20,714 nt of DNA. It comes from Candidatus Zixiibacteriota bacterium. Lineage in GTDB: Bacteria > Zixibacteria > MSB-5A5 > SM1-73. The translations under genes and the position numbers were made by a program. The notes under the pieces were generated by a model. The model was not told where the DNA came from and searched no databases. It saw nothing but the letters and a program-made list of their open reading frames with translations. How positions within the stretch are numbered: position 1 is the stretch's first letter; the number at the start of each line of letters is the position of its first letter. Of the stretch, positions 10,001 through 14,582 are shown one piece after another. The DNA lies in NCBI GenBank assembly GCA_023129805.1, contig JAGMBK010000011.1:1-20714 (forward strand), written 5' to 3'.

Positions 10001-11314
10001 ATAGTTAGCCGGGCAGGTGATGGTGGGCGGAGCGTTGGTGACAGTCAGCTGGAAGACGCACGTATCATAAAGAACACCACACTCATCTGTGACCCTCACA
10101 CTACAAGGGTATGGTCCACCCACATCGTTACAATCAGTGTTCCAGGTGATAGCTCCGCTGGCTGCAACATTCAGACCCGTAGGCCCAGATATCAAAGAGA
10201 ATCCGGTGGTGAGAGCACCTTCCTCCGGATCGGTGGCGGTAGCAGCGTCGCTGTACCCAGTGACGTAGTCAAAGGTGAGATTACCCGGGCAGGTGATGGT
10301 GGGTCCAGCGTTGGTGACAGTCAGCTGGAAGACGCACGTATCATAAAGAACACCACACTCATCTGTGACCCTCACACTGCAAGGGTATGGTCCACCCACA
10401 TCGTTACAATCAGTGGTCCAGGTGATAGCTCCGCTGGCTGCAACATTCAGACCCGTTGGCCCAGATATCAAAGAGAATCCGGTGGTGAGAGCACCTTCCT
10501 CCGGATCGGTGGCGGTAGCAGCGTCGCTGTATCCAGTAAAGTAGTCAAAGGTGAGATCACCCGGGCAGGTAATGGCGGGTGCAGTGTTGGTGGCAGTCAT
10601 GGTGAAGGTGCACGCAGTTCCTGCCAGACCGCACTCGTCTTCTGGCGTCAGCTCGATAGTATAAACGATGCCGACATCAGCACAGGTAGGAACCCACACC
10701 ACATGGTCTGGATCGCCAGCAGGAATGGTCGGCATGTTGCTCGGCATCGGGGTGACGTTGGTAATGCTCACGCCCACTTGATCACCATTCGGATCGGCAG
10801 TGACGAAATCAGCACTGACCATGGTTACATCATAATCCCCACTCACGTTAGCCGGGCAGGTGATGGTGGGCGGATCGGGGTTGGTCAAAGTCACAGTGAA
10901 TGAGCATTGATTCGTATCTTGCGGTGGCGCTGTCCAGTTAGCCCAAACCTTCAGGGTTATGGAACCACCAGATTGGCAGTGATCCGCCACATAATACCGG
11001 ACATACCCGTAAGTGGTCTTAATTGAATCTGAAGGAGGATTTGGAGTGTCCCCCTCGTAAACTATTTGGGCATTGGTGATTCCCGGTGGCAGGGAAGATA
11101 GGTCAACCGTAACCGAATCTAACCAGTACGCCGGAACACCGGTATTACCATCGTTAGCGTCCCAGGACCCAGTGAGGGTTTGGAACCACCCGTTTTCGTC
11201 TTGGGTGGTATCATCCGGGCAGTTGATAACTGGCGGCGCCTGAGCCATCGCCTGCGATGCAAACAAAGGCAAGACCAAAAACGCCACCATCATAAAAATG
11301 CGTAAAGCTTTCAT
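1049..11314 (-). CDS. Giant secreted multi-Ig-domain protein with C-terminal T9SS/FlgD-like sorting domain
   Basis: A 3421-residue protein. The start is ATG at 11314, preceded by AAAGGAG (11323-11329) with an 8-nt gap; an open frame extends upstream to 11383 but would run through this ribosome site. Residues 1-26 form a signal peptide ending in an AMA/AQA cleavage zone. The body is a chain of Ig-like and cadherin-like modules: TITCP-type modules at the N-terminus (including two near-identical 92-residue copies at about 251-434), many modules with 'W.T..L.DG.Y.....A.D..GN' signatures, and a roughly 198-residue repeat pair near 2810-3210. Paired cysteines are frequent throughout. DANGDGQIGLND near residue 841 and DYDGDGLFDDS near 1638 look like calcium loops. 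The last 100 residues hold YPNPF and the 'V.VKIYDFAGE' and 'W.G....G..V.NGTY' motifs of type A sorting/FlgD-like domains. It is probably a surface adhesin, stalk or sheath protein; no catalytic domain was recognised. Confidence 0.93.
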   Translation of the reverse strand: MKALRIFMMVAFLVLPLFASQAMAQAPPVINCPDDTTQDENGWFQTLTGSWDANDGNTGVPAYWLDSVTVDLSSLPPGITNAQIVYEGDTPNPPSDSIKTTYGYVRYYVADHCQSGGSITLKVWANWTAPPQDTNQCSFTVTLTNPDPPTITCPANVSGDYDVTMVSADFVTADPNGDQVGVSITNVTPMPSNMPTIPAGDPDHVVWVPTCADVGIVYTIELTPEDECGLAGTACTFTMTATNTAPAITCPGDLTFDYFTGYSDAATATDPEEGALTTGFSLISGPTGLNVAASGAITWTTDCNDVGGPYPCSVRVTDECGVLYDTCVFQLTVTNAGPTITCPGNLTFDYVTGYSDAATATDPEEGALTTGFSLISGPTGLNVAASGAITWNTDCNDVGGPYPCSVRVTDECGVLYDTCVFQLTVTNAPPTITCPANYTGLYNVKMVSTDFVTTDPEGQLVIVTITDVTPTPSNAPTIVADHVEWQPTCVDTGITYTVELTPTDPCNLSGTVCTFTMTAILPNTHLDTTWVPWATVGRNSDDAPVLGFRIDCIGSGDFLESITVKSFIQKAFSIEKLSLYAETGGGKGLQVASDTKVGEIDVKSLPDPSFDSNDTLKFLLLPYALNPDSNLFYIALDAFTDSLSAAPSFYQGECLEVIIEPGRMVLSSGWTNLDTIYNRPDWAAGDPCITGFYPWLPGCRYRLCFDTEGPQFDLHFAVPFLTCSTSMVDLGDSVRIWADNIDSDIKGDITIVDPNKLFLWSALKLKDPTYDTTILIPDIRNTTALPGIDADTGQWILCAWAIDSADNQDTTCLEHDDLPLKIDTRKPLIDSVQILLTSSGDANGDGQIGLNDCITIHGWGLSNPDWEIAKMWVDMSHFGKGSNVAMPDAENNNKHFWVTVCLDVPWAVDSMDSNYNQVLVWAEDNACNQDTSRKGTPLMVDLEPPEITDALYYYHRDLDTAYSCIGIGDSAKISANVTGISDLVSVTCDLVEAGIDGPADQPLDSVGGGWYELLWEVGEPPIADGKDTNNTNPPLPDYDYTVLITVTDDVGNTDALRTNRLNRTLDTRRPRWIYPDSIQCTPIAGAMLTVWWDTSADENDAAYFYVYCDSGAGSFDWLVGGTWKGEQGSLPGGDDRIELWSSEPGQLRDGQYYRFKVQIEDDCGNLGDFGPVVGGFTDGTAPHVCIAMPDSGLTFGAWFPIKAVADSASHDVDGACLWYRLMDIDGLGTVGPWTECTQTCMYRFGSGYVFTDSVYCIGGLGYTGWVELIVVACDETGNYQDTTMAYDDACLVEGDLFRAGHFLFYWDESLPVVTLTSVNGYPSPQTSCGFDVERGVMNEVVFTVDGATAADSFEVEVRGPGSDTSYIIFHEDNVTMPCTIWVSVDGWSEGSQNLYIYAKDYDNNKTGNLQIQLCVPPPPLEHCIYISEPVEWQRIRCTGTSGQGCVTITAEKYNYAFCAEVTFNEVVFQWSPNGIDSWEMIEEVIGDSIWSTCWDNTDLVEDGDTIYFRAIAHDEYYVADTSFMVKVFVDCQAPNVQLLMEPLYYTCGNETPKISCDTLLTLKAVVLDDTVDISEVNFYVKKHSDPDIYAYWSWIGQGDPAYYANIWVFMYEDVDTLAANQLYDFRIGAIDQANQVMFDYDGDGLFDDSTFNAAVGFDAGMTVFLDCEAPQPAISKVCDQGQEPPICIVNPSSLLGGADKAYVQAGHDITSEISVLPSEDTCEVMKVHWFLSVCDTCWRHVGTSTDPNHYPVTFNPLTDGTLDPYELEDGWWQGNLKAVLYDSLGNSTEDIISLYILDVTPSQAVIINPWNDSYVYGDVQLSILALNKYQIAKVCYEFRHEDSTNWYPINGGYPNACITGTCDSLYNDFDHVWHTMNTVDDGVYYLRAVATDCDNNVDNDPPTIRVTVANGLPSVVLDDPRICERECPDDTVDTLGYVAGTVTLYATATSDIPVDRVEFQYKSIFGYPDTYTDIDTAYFVSGGKYSVEWSTGSLNDGRYHVIARVYNAAGRYGDSDPVTITVDNSAPFAQIVSIMGDPNPDGMDISLGDVIDIELWAMDSTSDEGWTRCYNSGVVSIEVCIEDCVGGTEYTKCFEVSPAYDGFHTIQWNTSGLEFEGCSECYKFNVKATDCLGNVDTSEYVTVYVYDITAPITTIAGFDGNYIYGYSSEKVSTLQFQYADSGSTNWIPIGWSSYVGAYCNYLYKTSWDYSGLADGIYQIRVISHDSCSNQDDSLAPVVYFSMYYGSLTPYYDPEVLFPMSFLKNWCTGDMQGIVQQTVTSRTPVMIARYDYAGSSYGYECVHMQSEIGSSDEFAGSFDASAIANGGSAKFFSSVTLPTAEIIEVYTGEEPAYVTYLLEGSFDIAKVKTDVGTHGTYQEGCVEITVQGGAVDSDRYIWVAPTEMQWAPIDPDQSDILPIGDNNGYATHISFTDCEYCCGTPVSAPFDGEGVQAAGAGTNSTDCCFNPGKHAILKMCYDSTVVTPKEDLAVAWWDCVAGEYKFSDIFYPATVGGFNTENNTVEFATPCLKGPFVVVQLLEPGCENTTLQVAFREISPYCGGYTSPTPTITTVIKDNIQGTSGINQSSIKFWIDDDQLYDGSQYDCDKWTKGFGNFEYSGYHPEGNSGKFLAGWSVNSSNYPCYDQDHKFPAPSLAAGEHTATVTAMNYNIQSCTRTYDFTVDATEPTMWFADAEGAYVGENPHFCIYFNDTESGVDKNSIWIDLYGDETNSPDPNNHQPIGTITPAMLTWINDTTVCVDETFEYYGGYLHVFVYGGPECRCGGECAYPDYYDYLCGIADCVGNHTDVFWQYYTVDADGPNITPAYTSLCDASLKFQITDDMSGLLSVYVYEDSTLTEAIQRDVHNPDFWWYTPTEGTQRVDIEAKDNLGNVNVFSFDLPSDCEGPAVEFADGYVAKNPTLTFWVTDPAGVDWTTVNAYITGCSEACYYYAPDLTDYIDTETGKVTLSGCHLDCSDGQEVELYVFSGTSYTGDGPCDLEGNCGKYRQCSFVVDADGPSITWTNSSDPCDRPVKLQITDAKSGVDEVLLYEDGVDVTSALVYNTASGLWEYTPATGMHVLDVVATDVVGNQNTYSFEVKDDCQGPAVSFASGYVTKNPTIKFTVTDPSGVDWTTVNAKVEGCSEECWYLAPVIKDYVNTETGEVTLEGCNLDCSDGQDVMVYVYSGTSPTGAGPADLFGNYVPDAYKCSYNVDAFGPTISVGNTSERPIKITLVDPTKSDKTREGSGVDWSSLKFYEDGDTLCQGLDCTNRVSIDTLAGVIEYDPPAGRKSVEIRIWDRVGNYVQAGSTPDSLNTFYTEEENLFFTEPHNYPNPFDSREGRTTIILGLSRSAHVTVKIYDFAGEFVTTIAPNQYVSTSENLYWDGTTEGGTAVANGTYLCYIKAKDSDGATKTAVIKITVIKRDK
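1710..2880 (-). repeat. About 594-bp repeat pair encoding duplicated C-terminal modules
   Basis: Two diverged in-frame copies with a 594-bp (198-residue) period; for example the segment beginning at 1917 (GCGTTCACCGTGG on the plus strand) recurs at 2511. Each protein unit has a 'GPAV.FA.GYV.KNPT' start, 'DP.GVDWTTVNA', 'GCSE.C.Y.AP' and 'LDCSDGQ.V..YV.SGTS.TG.GP' segments. The cysteine positions are conserved. The outer limits are approximate because they were read by eye. Confidence 0.75.
8759..8794 (-). other. EF-hand/dockerin-type calcium loop inside the giant protein
   Basis: The codons here read DANGDGQIGLND, with acidic or amide side chains at loop positions 1, 3, 5, 7 and 12, as in dockerin and thrombospondin-type-3 calcium loops. 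Only one loop is seen here, not the usual dockerin pair, and it is embedded in an Ig-like module. The likely role is structural calcium binding, which is inference from the motif. Confidence 0.6.
10014..10565 (-). repeat. Near-identical tandem 276-bp duplication inside the giant gene
   Basis: Two head-to-tail copies, 10014-10289 and 10290-10565, differ at only about eight to ten positions by eye, mostly near the junctions. The period is exactly 276 bp, so the frame is kept and one 92-residue Ig/He_PIG-like module (starting TITCPGNLTFDY) is doubled. Neighbouring TITCP modules are far more diverged, which points to a recent duplication or gene conversion. Confidence 0.93.
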
Positions 11315-11322
11315 TTTACAAA

Positions 11323-11329
11323 CTCCTTT
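11323..11329 (-). promoter_or_regulatory. Ribosome binding site fixing the giant gene start
   Basis: AAAGGAG on the minus strand lies 8 nt before ATG 11314 and directly precedes the signal peptide. It decides this start over the longer open frame beginning at 11383. Confidence 0.85.
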
Positions 11330-11702
11330 GTAAAATGGATTGAAAAGGTTTTTGGAAAAGTTTTTTCTTTTTTCTTTTTCCATTTTTTTTCGTCCCCTCC
11401 TTCCTTATTGCTTAAGTTTTTATTCTTTAGGGCGACTTTCTTTTTTTCACCACCCTAAAATCATCACTTTCTCTTTTGTTTCCTGTTTTGGAATCCTTTC
11501 GACTCACCTCCTTTTTTTAAAAAAGATTTTTCGTTATTTGTTTTTACGAAGTTGCCCTAACCTAAAAGGAACTCCCTTTTTCACCACCAAACTTTTGTAA
11601 TCTATCTTGATACATCACCCCTTTCATTTCATCATACCCGTATATATACACTCCGCCTGCTTTTGTTTTCTCCGCCAAGTGCACGGAAATTAAGAAGAAA
11701 GA

Positions 11703-11739
11703 AAAGTTAAAATTCTCCCCTCCGAAAATTTTTAACTTT
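11703..11739 (-). promoter_or_regulatory. Leader hairpin with a G-rich, SD-like loop
   Basis: AAAGTTAAAA (11703-11712) pairs with TTTTAACTTT (11730-11739), a 10-bp A/T-rich stem that can extend by two pairs with one bulge. On the minus-strand RNA the loop contains GGAGGGG. There is no following U-run, so it is not a terminator. Confidence 0.5.
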
Positions 11740-11916
11740 CTTTGCGGGCTCACCGTGTCCTTCGGTCCTGCACGTTGCCCTAAGACTCAGTGTCGAAGGA
11801 AAGGTTCACCCTGAAGGACAAAATCCAATTTCTCAATCCGCCCTAAAGTAAGTTAAATCCATGTATACAAAAAAAATCGTGCTATAACCATCTGTCCAGT
11901 TGCCAAATTGGTTTCA

Positions 11917-11945
11917 AATATAAACACCCCTCAAATTTTTGTCAA
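11917..11945 (-). promoter_or_regulatory. Sigma-70-type promoter for the giant surface protein gene
   Basis: On the minus strand, TTGACA (11940-11945) and TATATT (11917-11922) are separated by exactly 17 bp. The -35 is perfect and the -10 matches five of six positions. An A/T-rich tract (about 11946-12000) lies upstream of the -35, as an UP element would. Predicted transcription starts near 11910, leaving a long leader before ATG 11314. Confidence 0.75.
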
Positions 11946-12496
11946 GAAAAATCTTAAGAATTTGAAAAATTTAAAGTTAGGCATTTTTTCAAAAATTTTT
12001 TCGGTTTTTCTAATCTGAAAAACTGTAGGTTTCTCTTTTTATATTCAACTCACCTGATCCGATTTTTACCATATGATTATGATTGAAGTTGGCAGGAAGT
12101 CACCGATCATTTGATTCACAGTGGATCAACTTTCAATCTCCATTAAATCCAGCATGCAAAACCCTGCGGAGAAAGCCCTGGCGCGATGGGCATCTTAAGA
12201 AGAGAAGGGAACGTTTTCTCATTCCGATGAATTTGGGATTTTTTCATTCAAGGTAAACCATGATTCAAGATTTTTTCCAAAAAGGCGCTCTTAATTTGAC
12301 AGATTTCTCCTGTTAAAACGCACATGCTCATTATCGGCAAAGTAACTTAATTCCTTTAGCCCTCGGGATAACTTATCTGCCTTCCTGAGGGGGTGACGAT
12401 TTTTTAACTTTACGTTGCCTTAAGCAAAAAAGTTTAAATCTTTTTCTTGCATATGAAAAATAACTTCTGTGCAGACCAACTCCTTTAAGCAATTTT
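11946..12496. other. Non-coding interval upstream of the giant gene promoter
   Basis: No credible gene was found. The first 60 bases are very A/T-rich. A 9-bp inverted repeat with one G-T pair (12360-12368 with 12383-12391) is present, followed after 8 nt by TTTTTT on the plus strand; the gap is too long for a standard terminator. Nothing else stands out. Confidence 0.5.
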
Positions 12497-12592
12497 TGTC
12501 GAATAGGTCTTCGACCCATGGTCAGTTGACTCAAATGAGCTGGCAGGCATATTCGACCTACAGATAATATGAAGGACGTAGCACAAGCTTTA
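12497..12592. repeat. Composite repeat, copy 1 (interrupted)
   Basis: Unit A, a 20-bp segment containing GTCGAATAGGTCTTCGACC (12497-12516), is separated by 35 bp from unit B, a 41-bp segment starting TTCGACCTACAG (12552-12592). Both recur at 12726-12789, where only ATG separates them. Unit A is itself an inverted repeat (GTCGAA/TTCGAC). Copy 1 either carries an insertion or copy 2 a deletion. Confidence 0.85.
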
Positions 12593-12601
12593 CACTTCGT
12601 C

Positions 12602-12656
12602 CCCCGCCACAGGCGGGGTGTCGAAGGATGCCTGTGTGCCCCGCCAAAGGCGGGGC
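12602..12656. repeat. Two CCCCGCC-NNN-GGCGGGG hairpins
   Basis: CCCCGCC-ACA-GGCGGGG (12602-12618, 7-bp stem) and GCCCCGCC-AAA-GGCGGGGC (12638-12656, 8-bp stem) lie 19 nt apart. They share the GC core of the hairpins at 965-1041 but have other loops and flanks. They sit between the two composite repeat copies. Compensating arm changes between members argue that the fold is what is conserved. Confidence 0.8.
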
Positions 12657-12681
12657 TACGCGAAAGGAAAGAGGATCGTAG

Positions 12682-12714
12682 GTCCGAAATGTCCCCATTT
12701 GGGGACTTTCGGAC
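12682..12714. repeat. Long hairpin GTCCGAAA-T-GTCCCC
   Basis: GTCCGAAA(T)GTCCCC pairs with GGGGACTTTCGGAC across the loop ATTT, giving 14 base pairs with a single bulged T. No U-tract follows on either strand. It lies in the same repeat-rich island, just before composite repeat copy 2. Confidence 0.75.
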
Positions 12715-12725
12715 AAAACCAAACG

Positions 12726-12789
12726 TGTCGAATAGGTCTTCGACCATGTTCGACCTACAGATAATATGAAGGACGTAGCACAGGCTTTA
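12726..12789. repeat. Composite repeat, copy 2 (compact)
   Basis: Unit A (12726-12745), then ATG, then unit B (12749-12789). Unit A is identical to copy 1 over 20 bp. Unit B differs from copy 1 at a single base in 41 bp (12783 against 12586). This near-identity in non-coding DNA indicates a recent or mobile repeat. Confidence 0.85.
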
Positions 12790-12808
12790 TGCTTGTGTGC
12801 TTGTTTCT

Positions 12809-12866
12809 ACCTCTCCCCCTTTGTCCCCTTCAGGGTTCACCCTGAAGGAGAGATAGGGGGTGAGGT
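12809..12866. repeat. Nested inverted repeat
   Basis: The outer arms ACCTCTCCCCCT (12809-12820) and AGGGGGTGAGGT (12855-12866) pair with one mismatch. Inside is a perfect 10-bp hairpin CCTTCAGGGT/ACCCTGAAGG (12827-12836 with 12839-12848). The inner right half (GGTTCACCCTGAAGGA, 12834-12849) recurs exactly at 11803-11818 in the giant gene leader. Confidence 0.75.
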
Positions 12867-12995
12867 TGTCATTATGTCAACTTCATTAACTCCCTATGAC
12901 TCTTTTTCTTATCAAAAATTATAGTACTCAACGTGGAGAGGAACCATACAATTTAATCCCTTAATCTCTGGAGAAATTCACTATGTGCCTTTTTC

Positions 12996-14216
12996 TTATA
13001 GGTCCACAGGTAGTTCTTTCACTTTCTCTTCTTCCTCTTTCTTCACAAATTTCTTAGAGATCATCTTCGCCAGAACCGGAGGGGTCAGGAGGGTGGTGGC
13101 GATCACCATGAAGATCACAACAGAATAAAGGTCGGTGGAGATGACCCCCATTCCCAATCCGATGGAGGCGATGATCATTCCCACCTCTCCCCGCGGCACC
13201 ATTCCCACCCCCACCACCGAAGCCTCCCTCCAGCCCAGGTTGAAAGCTCCCAATCCGCATCCGATCAGCTTGCCTAAAATAGCAAAGAGGGTGAGAATCA
13301 GTGCGGCTCCGATGAGATTGAATTTGGTGAAAACAGAGAGATCCACCTGTGTTCCCATCACCACGAAGAAGAAAGGAACTAAAAAATCGTATAAGGATTC
13401 AAATTTGGCAGAAAGACGAAATTTCACATTCAGTTCAGCCAGCACCATGCCCGCCATGAAAGCTCCAATGATGGCGGCTAAATCGATATAGCTTGCCACC
13501 GCCGAGAGACCCAGGCAGAAGAGAAGTGCTAAGGCAAAGGGGGCATTTTTGCTTTTGAAAAAATTCAGGGTGGGAGCCACCCGATAGATCAACTTCTTCC
13601 CTATTATAATAAGGAAGAGGATGAACCCTGCGGCTTCTAAGGTGACCAGAGTTATCTTCACATAGGAGATGGCTCCCTTGCCCACCCCGGTAACTACCGC
13701 CAGAACCAAAAGCCCCAATATGTCGTCGATCACCGCCGCACCCAGTATCACTTTAGCCACCCGGGTATCCAGAATTCCCAGATCAGCAAACACCCGGGCA
13801 GTTATCCCCACGGATGTAGCCACCATAGCCGCTCCGATAAACATGGCTTCAATCGTACTGTGTTCCATGGTGAGAGTGTAAAGATATCCGAAAAAGAAAG
13901 GCAATATTATGCCCAGAATACCCACTATGGATGCAGTCCGTCCCACCCTCAATATATCATCCACCCTGATATGTAGCCCGATGGTGAAAAGAAGTATGAT
14001 AACCCCGATCTCTGCAAAAACCTGATAAACGTGAAACGTTTCCACATGGGAGGGCTGGATCAAGCCAAAGATATAAGGACCCAAAAGAATCCCTGCTAAA
14101 ATCTCCCCGATCACCATCGGCTGTTTGATCCTTTCAAAGATCTCTGCCATGATCTTGGCAGCCGCAAATATTATCAAGAGATCAAAAAGAATCCTGGTGA
14201 TGTTTTCCAAAGCCAT
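12996..14216 (-). CDS. CPA2-family cation/proton antiporter (Kef/NapA-like)
   Basis: A 406-residue integral membrane protein made of about 12 hydrophobic segments, with no signal peptide. Family marks are GEILAGILLGP (37-47), the ion-binding double aspartate in VIDDILG (DD at 164-165) and PRGEVGMI (about 339-346). The DD pair is typical of electrogenic CPA2 exchangers that swap Na+ or K+ for protons across the inner membrane. The protein ends in a short Lys/Glu-rich tail and lacks the cytoplasmic TrkA-N/RCK domain of KefB and KefC, so it is probably not glutathione-gated. The start is fixed at ATG 14216 because an in-frame stop lies 10 nt upstream; the SD-like GAGGAG is unusually close (0-2 nt). 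It is likely a single-gene unit, and no strong promoter was recognised. Substrate (Na+ or K+) cannot be read from the sequence. Confidence 0.9.
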   Translation of the reverse strand: MALENITRILFDLLIIFAAAKIMAEIFERIKQPMVIGEILAGILLGPYIFGLIQPSHVETFHVYQVFAEIGVIILLFTIGLHIRVDDILRVGRTASIVGILGIILPFFFGYLYTLTMEHSTIEAMFIGAAMVATSVGITARVFADLGILDTRVAKVILGAAVIDDILGLLVLAVVTGVGKGAISYVKITLVTLEAAGFILFLIIIGKKLIYRVAPTLNFFKSKNAPFALALLFCLGLSAVASYIDLAAIIGAFMAGMVLAELNVKFRLSAKFESLYDFLVPFFFVVMGTQVDLSVFTKFNLIGAALILTLFAILGKLIGCGLGAFNLGWREASVVGVGMVPRGEVGMIIASIGLGMGVISTDLYSVVIFMVIATTLLTPPVLAKMISKKFVKKEEEEKVKELPVDL

Positions 14217-14340
14217 CTCCTCATTTTATTGCCATGAAATGCAAAGTTTTTCGTTTGCCCAAAAAACTTGGTGAAATAAGGTTGAGACTTTGCACTCCTG
14301 CATTGGGGTAAAAATACATAAATTTTGCCATCAAGCAAAC

Positions 14341-14378
14341 AAAAAAATGTCCCACTATCCATAACAGGTTAGTGGGAC
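14341..14378 (-). terminator. Intrinsic terminator downstream of the dockerin gene
   Basis: On the minus strand, GTCCCACTA and TAGTGGGAC form a perfect 9-bp stem (14370-14378 with 14349-14357) around a 12-nt loop, followed by A and seven Ts (14341-14347). It lies about 205 nt beyond the stop codon of the dockerin gene and 125 nt ahead of the antiporter, separating the two transcription units. Confidence 0.85.
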
Positions 14379-14521
14379 GAATCAACATTTGTTTCTGGAT
14401 GCTATTTTAATGAGGCACCATGGTCAATTCGGTGACTTTGGTTTTGAGAATGGTGTTGAAGAAACGCCGGCACAACATACAAAGCAAGGTGCGGGACCAA
14501 ATCTGAACAGATAGCAGGGGT

Positions 14522-14553
14522 GTCGGGTAGCTCCTCTTCGGTCGTAACCCGAC
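14522..14553. repeat. Inverted repeat GTCGGGT/ACCCGAC
   Basis: 7-bp arms (14522-14528 and 14547-14553) enclose an 18-nt spacer. The right arm runs into CGACCTACGG, which resembles CGACCTACAG in unit B of the composite repeat at 12552 and 12749. It may be a degenerate member of the same family. Confidence 0.5.
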
Positions 14554-14582
14554 CTACGGACTGAGGAAAACTTAAAAACACT

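Larger units (their letters stand above)
11315..11910 (-). promoter_or_regulatory. About 600-nt structured leader of the giant gene
   Basis: This is the stretch between the predicted transcription start (about 11910) and ATG 11314. It contains no convincing gene. Read on the minus strand it holds: a closing stem TGTCCTTC/GAAGGACA (11813-11820 with 11756-11763); a competing nested stem GGGC/GCCC plus CGTG/CACG (11777-11780 and 11771-11774 with 11746-11749 and 11754-11757); a hairpin AAAGTTAAAA/TTTTAACTTT (11703-11712 with 11730-11739) that shows GGAGGGG in its loop; and an extremely good Shine-Dalgarno AAAGGAGGTGA at about 11509-11519 with no start codon behind it. The last 130 nt are purine-rich. 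The two stems around 11756-11763 overlap and cannot form together. No known riboswitch class was matched. The regulatory role is inference. Confidence 0.5.
14217..14582. other. Intergenic interval between antiporter and dockerin genes
   Basis: No gene was found in these 366 bases. They hold a minus-strand terminator (14341-14378) for the upstream dockerin gene and an inverted repeat (14522-14553). On the minus strand a weak TTGCTT-16-TATTTT pair just past the terminator could serve the antiporter, but its -35 is poor. Confidence 0.5.

Noticed and set aside
9869..10903. 344-codon open frame on the plus strand
   Set aside because: It lies antisense to the giant gene over the repeated Ig modules and only mirrors their periodic codon pattern. 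The minus-strand frame has signal peptide, ribosome site and domain signatures.
11315..11383. 23-codon N-terminal extension of the giant protein
   Set aside because: It would place coding sequence through the AAAGGAG ribosome site and put a Lys-rich stretch before the signal peptide. ATG 11314 is clearly better.
11562..11753. 63-codon GTG-started frame in the giant gene leader
   Set aside because: It has an acceptable AAGGA 5 nt upstream, but there is no family resemblance and it overlaps leader hairpins and A/T-rich filler. A regulatory small ORF cannot be excluded without comparative data.
11743..11780. Cyclic-di-GMP (GEMM-I) riboswitch
   Set aside because: The minus strand shows AGGGCAA and later GCAAAG, words reminiscent of GEMM-I, but the spacing, the GNRA-capped stem and the receptor pairing do not fit.
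12360..12406. Terminator on the plus strand
   Set aside because: A 9-bp stem is present, but the T-run begins 8 nt after it and no plus-strand gene lies upstream.
12373..12747. Open frame of 124 codons on the minus strand
   Set aside because: It is composed of the local repeats: the GC hairpins translate as PAFGG/RLWRG-like words. It has no ribosome site, no family resemblance, and overlaps both composite repeats.
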